A stretch of 64,000 nt of DNA from Sphagnum compactum (GCA_965153455.1 OZ234493.1:29936213-30000212), one strand, 5' to 3'. Shown: positions 24,422-36,740, counted from the first letter of the stretch. The notes: generated by a model from the letters alone, not told the origin. A program made the numbers and translations.

Positions 24422-27400
24422 CTGTATTATTGTTTGCAATTGTGCTTATGTGTTTGTTTTTGGGAAGATCCTGGAGCTAGATTACGGGTGGAAAGTAGTG
24501 ACAACAGTTAGTTAGTTGTTGGCGTGTGTGCAGGCTATGGGCGTTACAGACCCGGAAATAGAGATTCGGTTCAAGAAATGGGATGATTGGACTGCTAGAT
24601 CGGCGGACACCGCCACATTCGCGTTCCTGCTTTTGCAGCTCCCGCAAATTTACCTGAACTTCCGCAATCTCACGGACGGCAACGCCTCTGCACTGTCTGC
24701 CGTTCCATGGATGGTAAGTAAGCATTTTTCCAAGCCCCAGACAGACAGATAGAGCTTGCCCATGGATTTCTTCATCTTCTGCTGCTCTTTCTTCTGGCTC
24801 CTGAAAATCTCCCTCAACAGCATCATCATCAGCATCTTCTGTCTTCCGTGCTCAGGAAAATCCCTCTCAACAACATCATCATCATCAGCAGCAGCAGCAG
24901 CAGCATTGGCATCATGAGCTTGCTGTCAGCATTGTCCTTCTCATCATGATCATCCATAGTTCATGACTCTTTGTGGACATTTAACAATTTTCTCCCTGTA
25001 AGCCCTTGTTTGTTTGGTTGTTTGTTTGTTTGTTTGTTTATGCGGGGTTTTTTTGGTGGTTTGATTGATGCAGGGCCAATTGACTTCTCTACTAGGAAAT
25101 CTGGCACTCTTATCATACTTTGCAGGGAAGAAGGAGAGGGGAGCAATGGTTGTGCAGGCAGTGGGTGTGATATCGACTCTCGTGGTTTTGTCACAGCTTG
25201 CCATTGCAGAGGCCATGCCATTACCAGCTTTTTTGGCAACTGCAAGCACAGTGACAGTCGGCCTTCTCCTCAACTACCTGAGCCTCAAAAATAAGCTCAG
25301 TGCCAGAATCTGGCAGCTATGGGGAGAAGCTGTCACTGTTGGGGCTGCCGCTGTACTCCCTCAGGTATATAGTATCTGCCCTGGGCTGGATGAAGTTTTC
25401 TCCTTCCCAACCACTCCATAGTGACCTAAGTTTTGAAAGCATCTCTGAACCCCAAGTGCCCCATGAACCTGTCTGTGTTGGGGACTAGGTAGTTGGCCAA
25501 AACACTTTCAAAGTGAGACATCATAAATGACCTAGCAGATCACATTCCTCCATTCTGATGCTGTACTTCAATGTTGTTTCTGTAGGTGATATGGTCAACA
25601 TTTGATACATATTCCACCCCATCCATCCTGCCTGGCTGTTTTGGTGGAGCTGTTGCCCTCAGCATGGTGGTGCTGGTAAGAAATCTGTTGAAGTACACTT
25701 TCTGCATGTCACCATATCATTGACTTTGTGCATGTGTCGGCCATATCGTTGTTTTCCCACATATCCTGTTCATTTATGAAAGGCAGCCACATAAGTTCAG
25801 AAGACTGCAGATTCTTATAGAATTGCTGCATGAGAGGAAAGGGCTGTTCTTACAGCTATATTTGTGTGGGAATGATGATGTGGGACATTACAGGCCCGAC
25901 GTGACAAGCTGTCAGCCCTGGGAATGAAGATCCTCAAAGCGATGTCAGCATGGACAGCCACTCTTCTCTTTATGTGGGGGCCTGTTGCTCAAATGGTGGG
26001 TGACTTGAATCCATGTACTCTCATGAAACACTGGTCACCATGACCTTTTGGCTAGAACCTGGCTGCCCACTTGATTCTGAGCAAAAGATAAGGACAAAAG
26101 AAGGAGAGGAGAGAGGTCTTCTCATGCAGTGGAATGGTGTCTGTGTGCGTATGCAGAATGTATTAGAATGTGACAAATATTTATGACTCATCATGGGGTT
26201 TATATCCCATTCTTATACTACTGATATGTGGTGGATGGAGAAATGTGTTTCAGTGGACGAATTATTTGAACCCTTCCAATATAAAGGGTCTGTCAGTCTA
26301 CACAGTTTTGCTGGCCATGATTGGCAATGGTCTGCTATTGCCAAGGGCTCTCTTCACACGTGACCTTATGTGGTATGCTTTTCTTTCTCCCAGGCTGATT
26401 GAATCAAGTGAAAATACCATAATGAAAATACATGTGGATGTTGTTGCTCTTGTCTGGAGTAACTGGGGTTTTTGCCTGAAGCCTGCAATGTTATGTGAGC
26501 AGGTTTGTTGGATCTTCATGGGGAACACTAATGCAAGGCTTGGGAATTCTTATCAGCATGTACATGTAAGGGCCCTCAACTCTCAGCTCTCTGCACTCTC
26601 CACGGTCACTATAATTTCTCTTTGCTGTGGGGTACTTCTCCAGTGTGGATAGAAAGTGTAGGTGCTACTCCAAATTCTCTGAATATGGAAATGAGCCTCA
26701 GAAGCAGTTTGCTCAGAGTAGCTATCATTAACACTCTGAGAGTAAAGTATAACCTGGTTTCTCCATACCCAGTCCTAGCAGTTTGACAGGCTCTTCTTAC
26801 CAGGCGATCTATTCCCGTTCCCCTGGTCAGGTTGACAGAGGCTTGAGATGCTTCAGTAATAGTGACTAGACCCATGTATTGATGGCATGCTGAGACAGCC
26901 TTCACATGTCCCTGCAAATTGTACTTTGCAACTTTTCTTGGGCCAATGATGGTTCTGATACTCATGTTTCTGCTAGACGTAACTAAAACTCCTCTAACAT
27001 TGTTCAAGTGCCCTAAAATGCTGCAGATATGATTGCATCGACCAAAATCTGTTCTATGGAATAACTGCAATAGTCATTCTTTGGATAGGTATTCTCTCTC
27101 TCTTACGTGGTTTTTCCATAGTCCTTGTCACTTTCTTTAACAGCTCCACTTGTTTTGAGGTAGAAGTGAACCTCTAGAAAAGTAGTGCAAGCAAGCATTC
27201 TGCCATCTTGCTCTGTGCTCTGCAATGCCCTCGTTAAAACTGCTCAATTGTACATTCGAACTAGTCAGGTGGTTCACCACACGCAGTGCTATTTTGCCAA
27301 GCTGAGTACAGCCTCCTAGTGCTTTTAGAACCTGTTTGTGCAGGGTTCTTGGTGCTTTCCAGTTTCCAAGAGTATCTCATACAAAGCATTAATCTAGAGG

Positions 27401-27560
27401 AACTGGGTACAGTTTAATATATATAGAAAGGCAACAAACTCTGGAACTAATTTCCTTCTCTGATGCAGGTTCTATGTTTGTGAGAGACGCAAAAGCATGT
27501 TCACTTGCAGGTCCATTGCAGTCTTTTTCTGAGCTGATCTCAGGGAGGGTACCAGAATAG
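23958..27560 (+). CDS. MEX1: Chloroplast maltose transporter (maltose excess protein 1)
   Basis: Inner-envelope carrier that exports maltose from the chloroplast during night-time starch breakdown. Nine exons splice in one frame to 461 aa: 23958-24344, 24534-24713, 25074-25364, 25586-25675, 25894-25995, 26254-26372, 26503-26565, 27027-27088, 27469-27560. Exon 1 (129 residues) is Ala/Ser/Arg-rich with few acidic residues in its first half, as expected of a transit peptide. The membrane domain carries family hallmarks: FLLLQLPQIYLN, GNASALSAVPW, SLLGNLALLSYFA, AIAEAMPLPAF, WSTFDTYSTPSILPG, GWTATLLF..WGPVAQMWTNYLNP, NIKGLS, LAMIGNGLLLPRALFTRDLMW. The two last tiny exons were found by phase and by similarity to the C-terminal tail (VRDAK...PLQSFSELISG). 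Flowering-plant MEX1 is about 415 aa; the extra length is in the leader. First ATG in frame chosen; an upstream in-frame GTG lies inside a microsatellite. Confidence 0.93.
24386..24419. repeat. (CT)n microsatellite, MEX1 intron 1
   Basis: Seventeen CT units 40 bases downstream of exon 1. Confidence 0.9.
24785..24903. repeat. (CAT)n/(CAG)n direct duplication, MEX1 intron 2
   Basis: Two copies of a segment of about 60 bp (GAAAATC.CCTCAACA.CATCATCAT) followed by five to six CAG units. Trinucleotide-rich but intronic, as the flanking exons join in phase without it. Confidence 0.8.
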
Positions 27561-28249
27561 TCTCAAAACCTGTCTGAAGGCTTGGATCACTCAATCAGTG
27601 AGTTCCTCATCATCATTGGGCATCAATCCTTTAATGTATGCAACTGGTGAGGAACTTGCATGATATAGGCTTTTGACTCCCTGGTTAGTATCTGGATGGC
27701 CAGGCAAAGTGTCAGTGGATTCTTCCAATTAGAGAGATGACAGTGTTCAACTTGGTTGCTTTAGAGATACACAATGTAATATAGGTATGCTCTTCTGGGA
27801 TGCCTGGAAGGTTGTCACAAGACTGACTGACATCCATTGCACTGCCAAGCCTTTTTAAGAGCTGAAAATTAGTTAAAAGGAACCAGAACTAAATAAAAAA
27901 TTTAGAAAATGCTTTGTTTTCTTGGATGTGGTTGCATTATTTGTCTCTTGTGACACTAGCATGTTGCAACCCAAATGAAATGTGCAGCTTCTTCATTGTC
28001 CCCAGATGTGTGAATCCACACCTCATGCAGGAAATGCATGTTTAAAAAGAGCTGGCAAAAGGGTTATTCCTCCTTTCTACAGATGAGTAACTGTTACCAA
28101 ATGGACTTCAATATTTCCAGGCAATTGGCCTCTGAAAGTAATCTGATCTACTGTACATCATAATATTTTTTGCTGAATCTTTTGTCCATTCTCAGAAACT
28201 GTGTCTTCATCTCTTGAACTCCCATTGTCCTTCATTTATCTTCTTCAGT
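27561..28249. other. Convergent 3' intergenic region MEX1 / PPR
   Basis: Only 689 bases separate the stop codons of two convergent genes, so their 3' UTRs lie close together or overlap. No gene, repeat or RNA was recognised here. Confidence 0.7.
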
Positions 28250-30194
28250 TCAAATCATAGGTGTAGTTAGCTCTCCAGCAGCCTCAATCTGTGCTTTGAG
28301 ACCTGTGTCAACAGAAAGCCCTGCTTCCTTCATATCACCACAAATTTCTAAAGCTCTTGAATAGTGACCATATCGCATATAAGCTGCTACTAGTGCCGTG
28401 TAAGTGGCTAGGTCTGGTGTGTGGCCTAACGAACGCATATGTTGCAGAATTAGCTCTGATGCAGGGAACATTCCTGCATGTGTGTAAAGGTCTAGAAGCA
28501 TGCCAAACATGGAGGGAGTTGGCACACATTCGTTACGCTGCATCCGCTGATATAGCTGTGTTGCATGAGCAATACGATGTGTTTTATGGTACAGCTCCAG
28601 CAAACCTTCATATGCGCCTACATGCTGCTTGAAGCCTTTCCTCATCATTAGGTCAAACAATCTCTCACACTCAACATGCTGTCCTGCTTGCACGTACACC
28701 TTGAGCATTGTGATGTAAGTTGAAGGCTCAACTGGGACTGACGATCTCTGCATCTCTTTGAACATTGATATAGCATCCTCCAGTTGCTGTGCACCAAAGA
28801 AAGCTGTAATCAGTGTGTCGTAACAGAAGGTGTTGAATGCTGCTCCAGACCGCTGCATCAACTGCTTCACTGCCAGAGCTTCATCCCACCGTCTAGCCTT
28901 GGCGTACATGTGGAGCAACGTCCAGAAAAGCACATGGTCAGGTTCACAGCCACTTCGTCTTAGGTCATGGAAAGCTAGTGTGGCCTGATCTATCATGCCT
29001 GCCTTTGCAAAGCCATGGATGAGGCTGTTGTATGCCTTTGCATCAGGCATTATGCCTGCCTCCTGCATCTCCTTGAAGGTGGCGGCTGCTGCCTCCATCT
29101 CTCCTTTCTTCCCATAGATATCAAGAAAAATGCTGTACACTACATGATTAGGCTGAACCCCAGCTTGCCGCATCTCCTTGAACACATACTTTGCTTTAGC
29201 TACATCACCATCACGACGACATACGTTCAACAAGTGACCAAACGTGGAAACATCCGGATTCACATCATGGTCTTGCATGTCTTGGAAGGTGGAAAAAGCC
29301 AGTGAATGCATGCCAGCTTTTGTGTATGCATGAATCATGGTGTTGTAAGTGATCAAGTCCGGTTGCGAGCCACTGTCCTTCATTTTTTGAAACCACTTTA
29401 TGCTGAGGTCCACTTTACCAACGTCACTAGCTGTCTTGATGATCATTGCAAAAAGTTTCTGATCCAGCACCAAGTTCTGGGCAAAAACCTCATCCACCAC
29501 AATCTCGAGCTTTTGCCACTTCCCTGAGGCTAAAGTATTGCGAACAACAGCAAGCAAGAAGAAGATATTAGGATTGTACTGTGGTTGTTGCTTCATCCAC
29601 ATAAACAAGGAAAACACCAGTCGCTTGTCAGGCATCAGCTTGATAATCACTGTCGCATCTCGCATAGAAATTCTCCCTGCAAATGGAGCCAGCTTGGTCT
29701 GCAAATCATCGGCCTTCTTCAGCTGCTGGAGAGTCTGGATAACCTGCAAGTCCCACATATGCTGCTTTTAAGGCAAAAAACACTGCAACCCTAATTATCT
29801 TTTCTTTTGGTTTCCTCACAAATAGATATCCTTAGTGAAGCAATCTCAGCAAGCAGCTCAAAATTCTTACCTGCTTTGCGATGCTGCGATGATCCCCACC
29901 CCCTTGATCCACACCCACTTGAGATTGCTTGATTGCATCTTCTTCTTCGTGAATGCATTCCTCCAGTTCTTCGTTGGTTCCAGTGGTGGTAAACCCTCGG
30001 GCAGGTATGACAACAGAAATGGATCTCTTACTCACACCCAAACTCCATCTCAGATCGTTGCCTGTCCGGCAAGAAGAACTTGTGGTCTGATGCAGAATGC
30101 GAGTGGATCCATAACCAGACGGCAAAGGCAACAAAGGCACATGTTTTGTGAGCAGCGCTGCTGTTAACAACCGCAGAGCATGAACTCGCGCCAT
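28250..30194 (-). CDS. P-class pentatricopeptide repeat protein, organelle-targeted
   Basis: Predicted sequence-specific RNA-binding protein for mitochondrial or plastid transcripts. Two exons, 29871-30194 and 28250-29743, join in phase (GCAAAGCAG|GT..CAG|GTTATC) to give 605 aa. The first ~75 residues (MARVHALRLLTAALLTKH.., Arg/Ser-rich, no acids at the start) fit a mitochondrial or dual presequence. Exon 2 holds about eleven consecutive 35-residue PPR motifs (for example YNTMIHAYTKAG, YNSLIHGFAKAG, LFWTLLHMYAKA, YTALVAAYMRYG), all ordinary P-type, with no E, DYW or SMR domain; so stabilisation, splicing or translation of RNA is likelier than editing. Start: first ATG; upstream sequence stays open to a GTG at 30257 but has no ATG. 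The RNA target is unknown. Confidence 0.93.
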
Positions 30195-30300
30195 GCCATT
30201 CACCAATCCTTTTGAAGCTGCTGCTGGTGCTGCACACCCCACCCTCTCTAGCTCCACACCGCCTCAAAACCTCACACCCATAGAGAGAAAGAGAGAGAGA

Positions 30301-30340
30301 GATAGGGTTTCACAAAAAGCCCGTGAGAAAAAACCCTAAA
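30301..30340 (-). promoter_or_regulatory. Telo-box-like motifs upstream of the PPR gene
   Basis: AAACCCTA on the gene strand at 30303-30310 and its complement (AAACCCTAAA on the plus strand) at 30331-30340 lie 110-145 bases before the start codon, beside a (GA)n stretch. Telo-boxes are known promoter/leader elements of plant growth and organelle-biogenesis genes; here the role is inferred, since similar motifs also occur in non-regulatory positions of this window. Confidence 0.45.
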
Positions 30341-30621
30341 ACAAAACACCCATCATCCTCCAGCAGCTTTCAGTGCTTCTTTTGTTGTTGCTTCTAGCTA
30401 GCGAAAGGATCTGCTTTCCATTGCGAGCAAAGAATCCATATTTTCAGTGACAGAGCAAAGCAAGAACAAGAAGAGGGTGTCCAAATCTCAACCAGATAGT
30501 TGCTACGGACTCATCATCAGAGGCATGCGTGACGCTTGGTTTACAAGTGTTGTTGGTAGATAGATGAGGGTTCTATCGTCGTTGGTTCAACAGAGTGCCG
30601 AAAAAGATGACCCAAAAGGCC

Positions 30622-30750
30622 AGGGTTTAGGGTTTTAGGGTTTTGTGCAATTTGTGGGTGGCAGTTGGAACCCTTTTGAAGACTCGAACCAGAAGTATTG
30701 GGTTTAGGGTTAAGGTTAGGGTTGGGCTTAGAGTTAAGGTTAGGGTTTAG
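30622..30750. repeat. Degenerate telomere-like G-rich block
   Basis: Clustered TTTAGGG, TTTTAGGG, TTAAGGTTAGGG and TTGGGCTTAG variants on the plus strand, split in two by ~55 bases. An isolated TTTAGGG follows at 30785. Looks like an old, mutated interstitial telomeric repeat. Confidence 0.75.
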
Positions 30751-31762
30751 TAGATTATAAAAGACAAGAGCCAAGAATGCAACATTTAGGGTTTTTGGCT
30801 CATCCCCAAAAACAACTTGCAGAAACAAGCAAATCTCTTGGCTTTTTCTAACTTACAAGGATGAGACTTGGAGGATTAGAGATTCAATTTTTAAGTTGAA
30901 ACCAATTTGTGAGAGCTAGCTAGAATTGTGTTGAAGATTTGAATTATAAGCATAGAGCTAAAACCACAAGGTTTTATGTTTGGTTAATCCCAAAAACTAT
31001 TTGCACAAACATGGAGTTTGTTGGTTTCATCTAACTTATACTCCATTCACACATAATGGTAATGGCATTTGATAAGTTGGTGTTATCTTACCATTTTTTT
31101 TTTTGCATTCACTTATAATATGTTAGTTATCACAAAATTCAAGTTGGCTCCTATGTTGGCAATGAATATTAATTATGTGTTAAATAAAATTTAAATTAAC
31201 ATATAGCTTTCAAATCATAGATTTCAATCAAAAAACTTTGAATGAAAAACTTATGTTACATAAAAACACCAAAATGAAGCATGTAACTCAATGTTGAAGG
31301 ACCTCCTTTCTTTTTACTTGTGCCTTTGATGACAACAAAAAAAAGCTTTTACATGCACAAGAAAGTTTTTTGCACAATAGAAAGTTTTCTAAACAAGCAC
31401 ATTGCTAGAAAGTTGATCAAGCATTTTTGTTTATCAATAGTTTATAATGATACAACAATGAATTTGTACTAGATTCACAAATGCACAAATGAACCTATTC
31501 GACGTCATTATTTTAGAGTTCAATAATGCAAATGACTCACGACAAAATAAAGTTCATGAAACTTTTTACACCTATCATAATTTCAATTTTCACTTGTATG
31601 TTTTAAACAACATCAATTTGGCTTTTTGTTTTTCACATAGCTTCAATTCTCACCTTGTTCTTGGAAAACCTCACAACAAAAAATTCAATTAAAAATAATA
31701 TATGTATATATATATATATGAAACCAATTCATTTTTTTCAAGATTTTGGCACAATTTTTTAA
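30751..31762. other. AT-rich spacer without recognisable features
   Basis: Mostly A/T with a short (TA)n near 31700. The open frame at 31489-31692 has no recognisable motif. May be the degraded 5' flank of the element described next. Confidence 0.5.
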
Positions 31763-32830
31763 ATGTTCAATCCAACAAGTATATCGACAAAAGGAAAGAG
31801 GAATCAAGATTGTCAAGCCACTTATGATTCAAGTGTGAAGATCATGTCAAAGAAGTATCACCAATTAAATTGGCAACATGGAAAGATCATTAAATTCATT
31901 CAAGCAAAAGAGGTCAAGTACCTTACTCGATTAAATAAATCCTCACAACCAATTTCAAACAACAATAAAAAAATGAAAAAGGTTACAACCTTTGTAATGA
32001 AGGTAAGATGCTCACCATACATGAGGAATGGATTAACTTATAAAAACAAATGGGGAGCAATCAATTGGGATTTCAAACAAATTTTCAACTATATGACTGG
32101 CACAAAGCATAATGACTAATATTGGGCCATGGGTGCTTAACATAAAACAACATTGTGTCTACCACATTAATTCAGGCAAAGGATGCATGAAATGATGAAA
32201 AAGCTTATCACAAGCAAACCAATATACCAACTTCCTCATGTCAAAGATTTCATGAATGATTTGGACAATAACGACAAACCAACGAATCTAATGACAAAAA
32301 ATGTAATTAACTTCAATGATAACAAAACTAAAAAAATGTCATAAAAAAATCACGAAGCCATTGCAATATAAGCAAATTTTATTAATGCATCACCCCCCAT
32401 TCAACAATGCCCACATCCAAAGCCCACCTAACATACCCAAATGTACAACCCACCCCATAACACAATTGCAACAATCCTAGCATCAATCAACAGGTTAAGG
32501 CAATCAATTGGGAACATAAGCATAAAAAAAACCTACTCGTCACCTCACAAATTGATGGCAAAAGTAAGAAAAAAGGAAGTCAAATAGTGGTTGAATTAGT
32601 TGATGAAATGCATGAAACAACCATGGTAGTAGAAGAGAATGATAAAGACCCATGAACACCTTTTAGATAAGCAATTGGAGTACATTAGATCAAAAGATAT
32701 TGCAATCAACACAACCCAAGCAAATATGATCAATGTCATTACTAGTCTAACATAGGTTTTCAAAAAAACATTCTTACATAAAGGCAATGTCAATAATGAA
32801 AACCACCTACAACACAAGGAAGCACTCAAC
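31763..32830 (+). pseudogene. Decayed Myb/SANT-like DNA-binding ORF of a Harbinger-type transposon
   Basis: The open part (31763-32119, 118 codons) contains WQHGKIIKFIQAKE, KKMKKVTTFVMK and YKNKWGAINWDFKQIF, the spacing of W/K/KW residues seen in Myb/SANT-like (trihelix-like) proteins encoded by PIF/Harbinger elements in seed-free plants. Beyond the stop the same or a shifted frame still reads YWAMG, MHEMMKKLI, SKPIYQLPHVKDF and then a Glu/Lys-rich tail to about 32830, all interrupted by stops, as expected of a pseudogene. Such proteins normally help the transposase bind element ends. Identification rests on remembered family patterns, so it is moderate; the reading of the region as non-functional is firmer. 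Confidence 0.6.
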
Positions 32831-33544
32831 ATGTATGGATGCTAAAAGGTGAAGGTATTCACAAGAATGTAATTGGCAAGTGGATTGTAAATATAACTTA
32901 TAATCACATTGTTGAACTTCTAAAGTGAACATTTGAACTAAACATGAGTTAAAGTTTTGAGTTGAACATGTGAGCTAAACATTTGAATGAAATTCAAGAA
33001 AAAAATCATTCTTGCAATCACTTGAAGTCATGAGATGTGTTGCCTTCCAAGATACAAAGTCAATTTTAATTATAATGTTTCTCCTAATATTTTCTACCCT
33101 TCAATGTTGTAATTTGTTCATTCAACAACATCAATTGTTTGCATTTGGTGCAGTAGTTGAATATCTTCTTACACTTCAAAATTAATAATGCATGTGAACC
33201 TCTATACATAAAATATACCCTTCAACCTCAATAGGTTATGCAAAATGCAAACACACATGAACAAATATAATTCAAATTTTCCAAGGAACTCTTCAAATGT
33301 CTTCTTTAAATTCTAAAAACATTATCAATGACACAATGCCCATGCTTTTGCTTTCAATTATAAAGCAACTCAAAAATTATGTGTTGACCTTCTTCTTAAA
33401 TGGGGCCATGATTCAAGAAATAAGATGATACCCGTTATTTTCAATTAAGCATGGAGGAAAAGGTGCATTCCATGTTGCCCTATCAACATTTTGAACCTTT
33501 CATGTTTTCTTTTTCTAGTTGTTAACCATGTTAGATGTCAAAAT

Positions 33545-34640
33545 TTCATCTCTCTAAACAAACCCAACAAATTGCATGTTTGTGGAAATTGCACTAACAA
33601 ATTACATGCTAATGAAAACAAATTTTGAAATTGAACCAAACCCTAAACCTTGGGTCTTTTCACTCACATCTATTTATAAGGTTTTGGTTTCCTTTCATAA
33701 ATTGGTTTCAAGCTCAAATTGGATCCCAAATCCTTCAAATGTCATCCTGTTAAATAGAACTAACAAATTACATTTTTGTGAAATTGCATTAACAAACAAA
33801 TTATTGTATGTTTTTGTGCAAATTACTTATCATGGGCCAAACCCTAAACTTTCAATTGCTTATTTGTGGAAATCACATAACAAATAAATTGGATATTTGT
33901 GTATTTTTTGGATGATCCAAATCCTAAATTTTTAACCCACAATGTTAATAAGATTGCAATTATGACCCACAAATTGATTTCAAGATAAAAATGTAGCATT
34001 AATCTTTTAAGTTTCATCCCTTTAAATAGAATCAATAAATTGCATGTTTGTGGAATGTTTTTGGGATGAAACAAACCCCAAACTCTAAACTTTTCATTCA
34101 AGTCTTCAATAGGTTCCAACTATCAACCACAAATTATTTTCAATTTAAAATTGAACACCTAATCCTCCAAATCTCATTCCTCTAAGTTATACAAAGTCAA
34201 TAGATTGCATGTTTGTGCAAATTATTTTTGGGATGAACCAAACTTTAAATCGTTGTGATCTTGGCCCACGTCTTCCATAATCTACCAAACCTTAATTATG
34301 TATTTTTCATGTGAGTTTTCAATTGGGTTCCAACTCTTAGCCACAAATTATTTTCAAGCTAAAATTGGATACTTAATCCTCCAAGTTTCATCCTTTTAAA
34401 TTAAATAAAGCCAATGATTGCATGTTTATGCAAATTGCTTTTGGGGTGAACTGAACCTTGAACCTTAAACCTTGCACTTTTGATTCACATCTTCCATAAT
34501 CTACCAAACCTTAAACTTTAAATTCTATACTTCTCATTTGAGCCTTCAATGGGGTTCCAACTATCGCCCACAAATTGATTTCAATCTAAAATTAAATCCC
34601 TAATCCTCCAAGTCTAATCCTTCTAAAATTCCATTCACAC
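33545..34640. repeat. Degenerate satellite-like repeat, unit ~120-210 bp
   Basis: About six diverged copies of a unit containing TTGCATGTTTGTG(C/G)AAATT, AACCAAACCCTAAACCTT, a CTTTTCATTC-type run and TCCAAGTCTCATCC, with the ATG-TTTGTG word at about 33571, 33764, 33880, 34035, 34205 and 34420. No coding potential. Confidence 0.65.
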
Positions 34641-35889
34641 ATGGAGTTCAACACATTAGTGTTAAACACCTTAACATTAGGGTTAGGTTAAACCCATCAT
34701 CGCAACATAATTTAATTACCTAATGTGTCAACATTCAAACCTAACTTTAAAATGTTAGCTTTCGCCAACATACCATCATTGTGTTTGATGGCACCTACCA
34801 CATGTTCACATAAGTACATAACATTTTATTTGTTGACGAAGAAGATCTTATGGATAGACATACTTTCTCTTTCCTTGTTCACCAACATCTTTGTTCATAT
34901 TTTTCCATTCGTATCCTTCTTTCTCAATCCCACTCCTTAGCTCCTCTCAATTTTTTATTCCTTTTTATTTTCTTTCAATGTGTTTTTGGTTTTTGGAAAC
35001 ACATTCTTTAGTTTACGTTTGTTCTTAACTGCACATCTCATGTGTTTTATATTTCATTAAATTTCATTGAAGGTCTATGTTCCTCAACCATCCACCACAT
35101 GAATTTCTTTTTTTTTCTACTTGTTTTTTTATGTTACAAGTTTGTTTATCTTTGTGTTTGTTGTTGTAAGATGCTTGTTGCAAGCTTTTGCTTTTGCTTG
35201 GTTTTTTCAGTTGATTTCATGCATCATCATTGACTTGTTGTCTACATGCATCACTTGTGTTTTTTTTTTGTTTTGAACTTCACCAAAGGTATGCACCTTG
35301 ACTTACATTATAATGGGGCTCTTATGCATTATTGCCTACAATTCATTTCTCTTATTTGTGGAAGCTTCAACTTTTCGCTTTGTTGTAGTCATTTTCAATT
35401 TTTTGTTGAAGTTTTTTTTTAAAATTTATTTTTTGTTGTGTCTTTTTGTTTACATTTATTTCTTGTAGGTACGTTTATTGTTTTGTATTATTATAAGTTT
35501 TTTTTTTTTAATGTTTAATTGTTTTCAATTGGTTTCACTCATTGTCATCGAGCTATTATTTCATAACATCACTTGTGTTTTTATACTTTGAAATTCACCG
35601 AAGGTGAACACCTCAACTTCAATTGCAATGATATTCTTCAACATTATTGCTTGCAATTTGTTTCTACTTATGTGGCATATGTAAATTTTTCCTTTTTTTT
35701 TCTTGGCTTGTGTTTCATTAATTGATTACATTACCTTTGTTATATTTTTGGGAGATTTTTTTGGTAGGTTTTTAATTTTTGTGGTTTGCACACTACATAA
35801 GCTTCAGAGGTTGCTTTTCTATCTTGGAAGTTTGCCATAAACCCCAACTTCTTGTTTTCACTAATTATTACCTTTGCGTGGATGTTATG
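34641..35889. other. T-rich spacer
   Basis: T-rich on the plus strand with repeated words (CACTTGTGTTTTT, AACTTCACCAAAGGT / AATTCACCGAAGGT) about 325 bases apart near 35260 and 35585, suggesting another diverged duplication. Open frames here have only low-complexity Phe/Leu/Cys composition. Confidence 0.5.
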
Positions 35890-36730
35890 GATGGCATGGA
35901 TAATCAACAATTTATCCTTATTGTTGGTTGTTTCATCATTCTACTAAAGTTTTTGATTTTTCTTGATTTTCCTTTATCGGACTTTGATAAACATTCTACA
36001 TATATTGCAAATGATTTTTCCTATACATGATTCATTTTAACTACCTATGTGCTACATAGTAATTAATTGTCAATAACTACATGTGTTATGATTAATGAAC
36101 TTCACTATTGGGTAAACCAAGATCAACCACATGGTATTCTAATTCCTCGTGATAGAATATGATGGTGAAAATTGGGTTGAAAATTTGAAGATGGACAAGG
36201 TTTTGTTGTTTGAAATTGTTGGGAGCCTAAAAGGTGAAAGTCTTAATTGTCCAATAAAACACAAAGTATTGTAAAGTGGTCCATGTTGAAATCCATGTAA
36301 TTTGTTCAATATACAATCTTGTTTGAGGTGTTAATTTCCTTTCTACATAAAATTGTTTATTATCGAAAAAAATATTATTTCTATTGTTCTTCATGAACTT
36401 ATTTATGTTGTTAATGTCATGTATAGAATTTTCATCAAGTGGCTAACAAGTTTAGAGACACAGGTGGTAATGGAAAAGTTTAAAAGATGGTGTGGATGAA
36501 AGAGCCATAGATGGGACTCATATTGCCATTACAAAACCAATTGGGGCTTTTGATATATATTGATATTACTTTAAATAAAAGGTTACAACATAGTAGCCCA
36601 AAATCTTTGTTAATTGTAATAAAAAGTTCACATATATGTATGTTCATTTATGTAGGTCTAATAATGATTCTTGTGTGTTGATGAGATTAACTTTGTATAA
36701 ATGCACACAATATAAAGGCTTGGTGCATTC
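35890..36730 (+). pseudogene. Decayed PIF/Harbinger (DDE_Tnp_4, HARBI1-like) transposase
   Basis: Conceptual reading in shifting frames gives a short N-terminal piece (35890-36027), then GENWVENLKMDKVLLFEIVG with HKV (about 36165-36270), MEKFKRWCG (about 36470-36495), AIDGTHIAITKP (36504-36539) and NNDSCVL (about 36659-36680). This is the order of conserved blocks in HARBI1-type transposases, including the Asp of IDGTHI and the Asp of NDS, two of the DDE catalytic residues. Several stops and frameshifts separate the blocks and the third acidic residue was not found, so it is inactive. Same strand as, and about 3.8 kb from, the Myb/SANT-like remnant, consistent with one old autonomous element. 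Confidence 0.72.
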
Positions 36731-36740
36731 CCAAATTGAA

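Noticed and set aside
30622-30750. True chromosome end
   Set aside because: Units are mutated, interrupted and flanked by unique sequence and genes on both sides.
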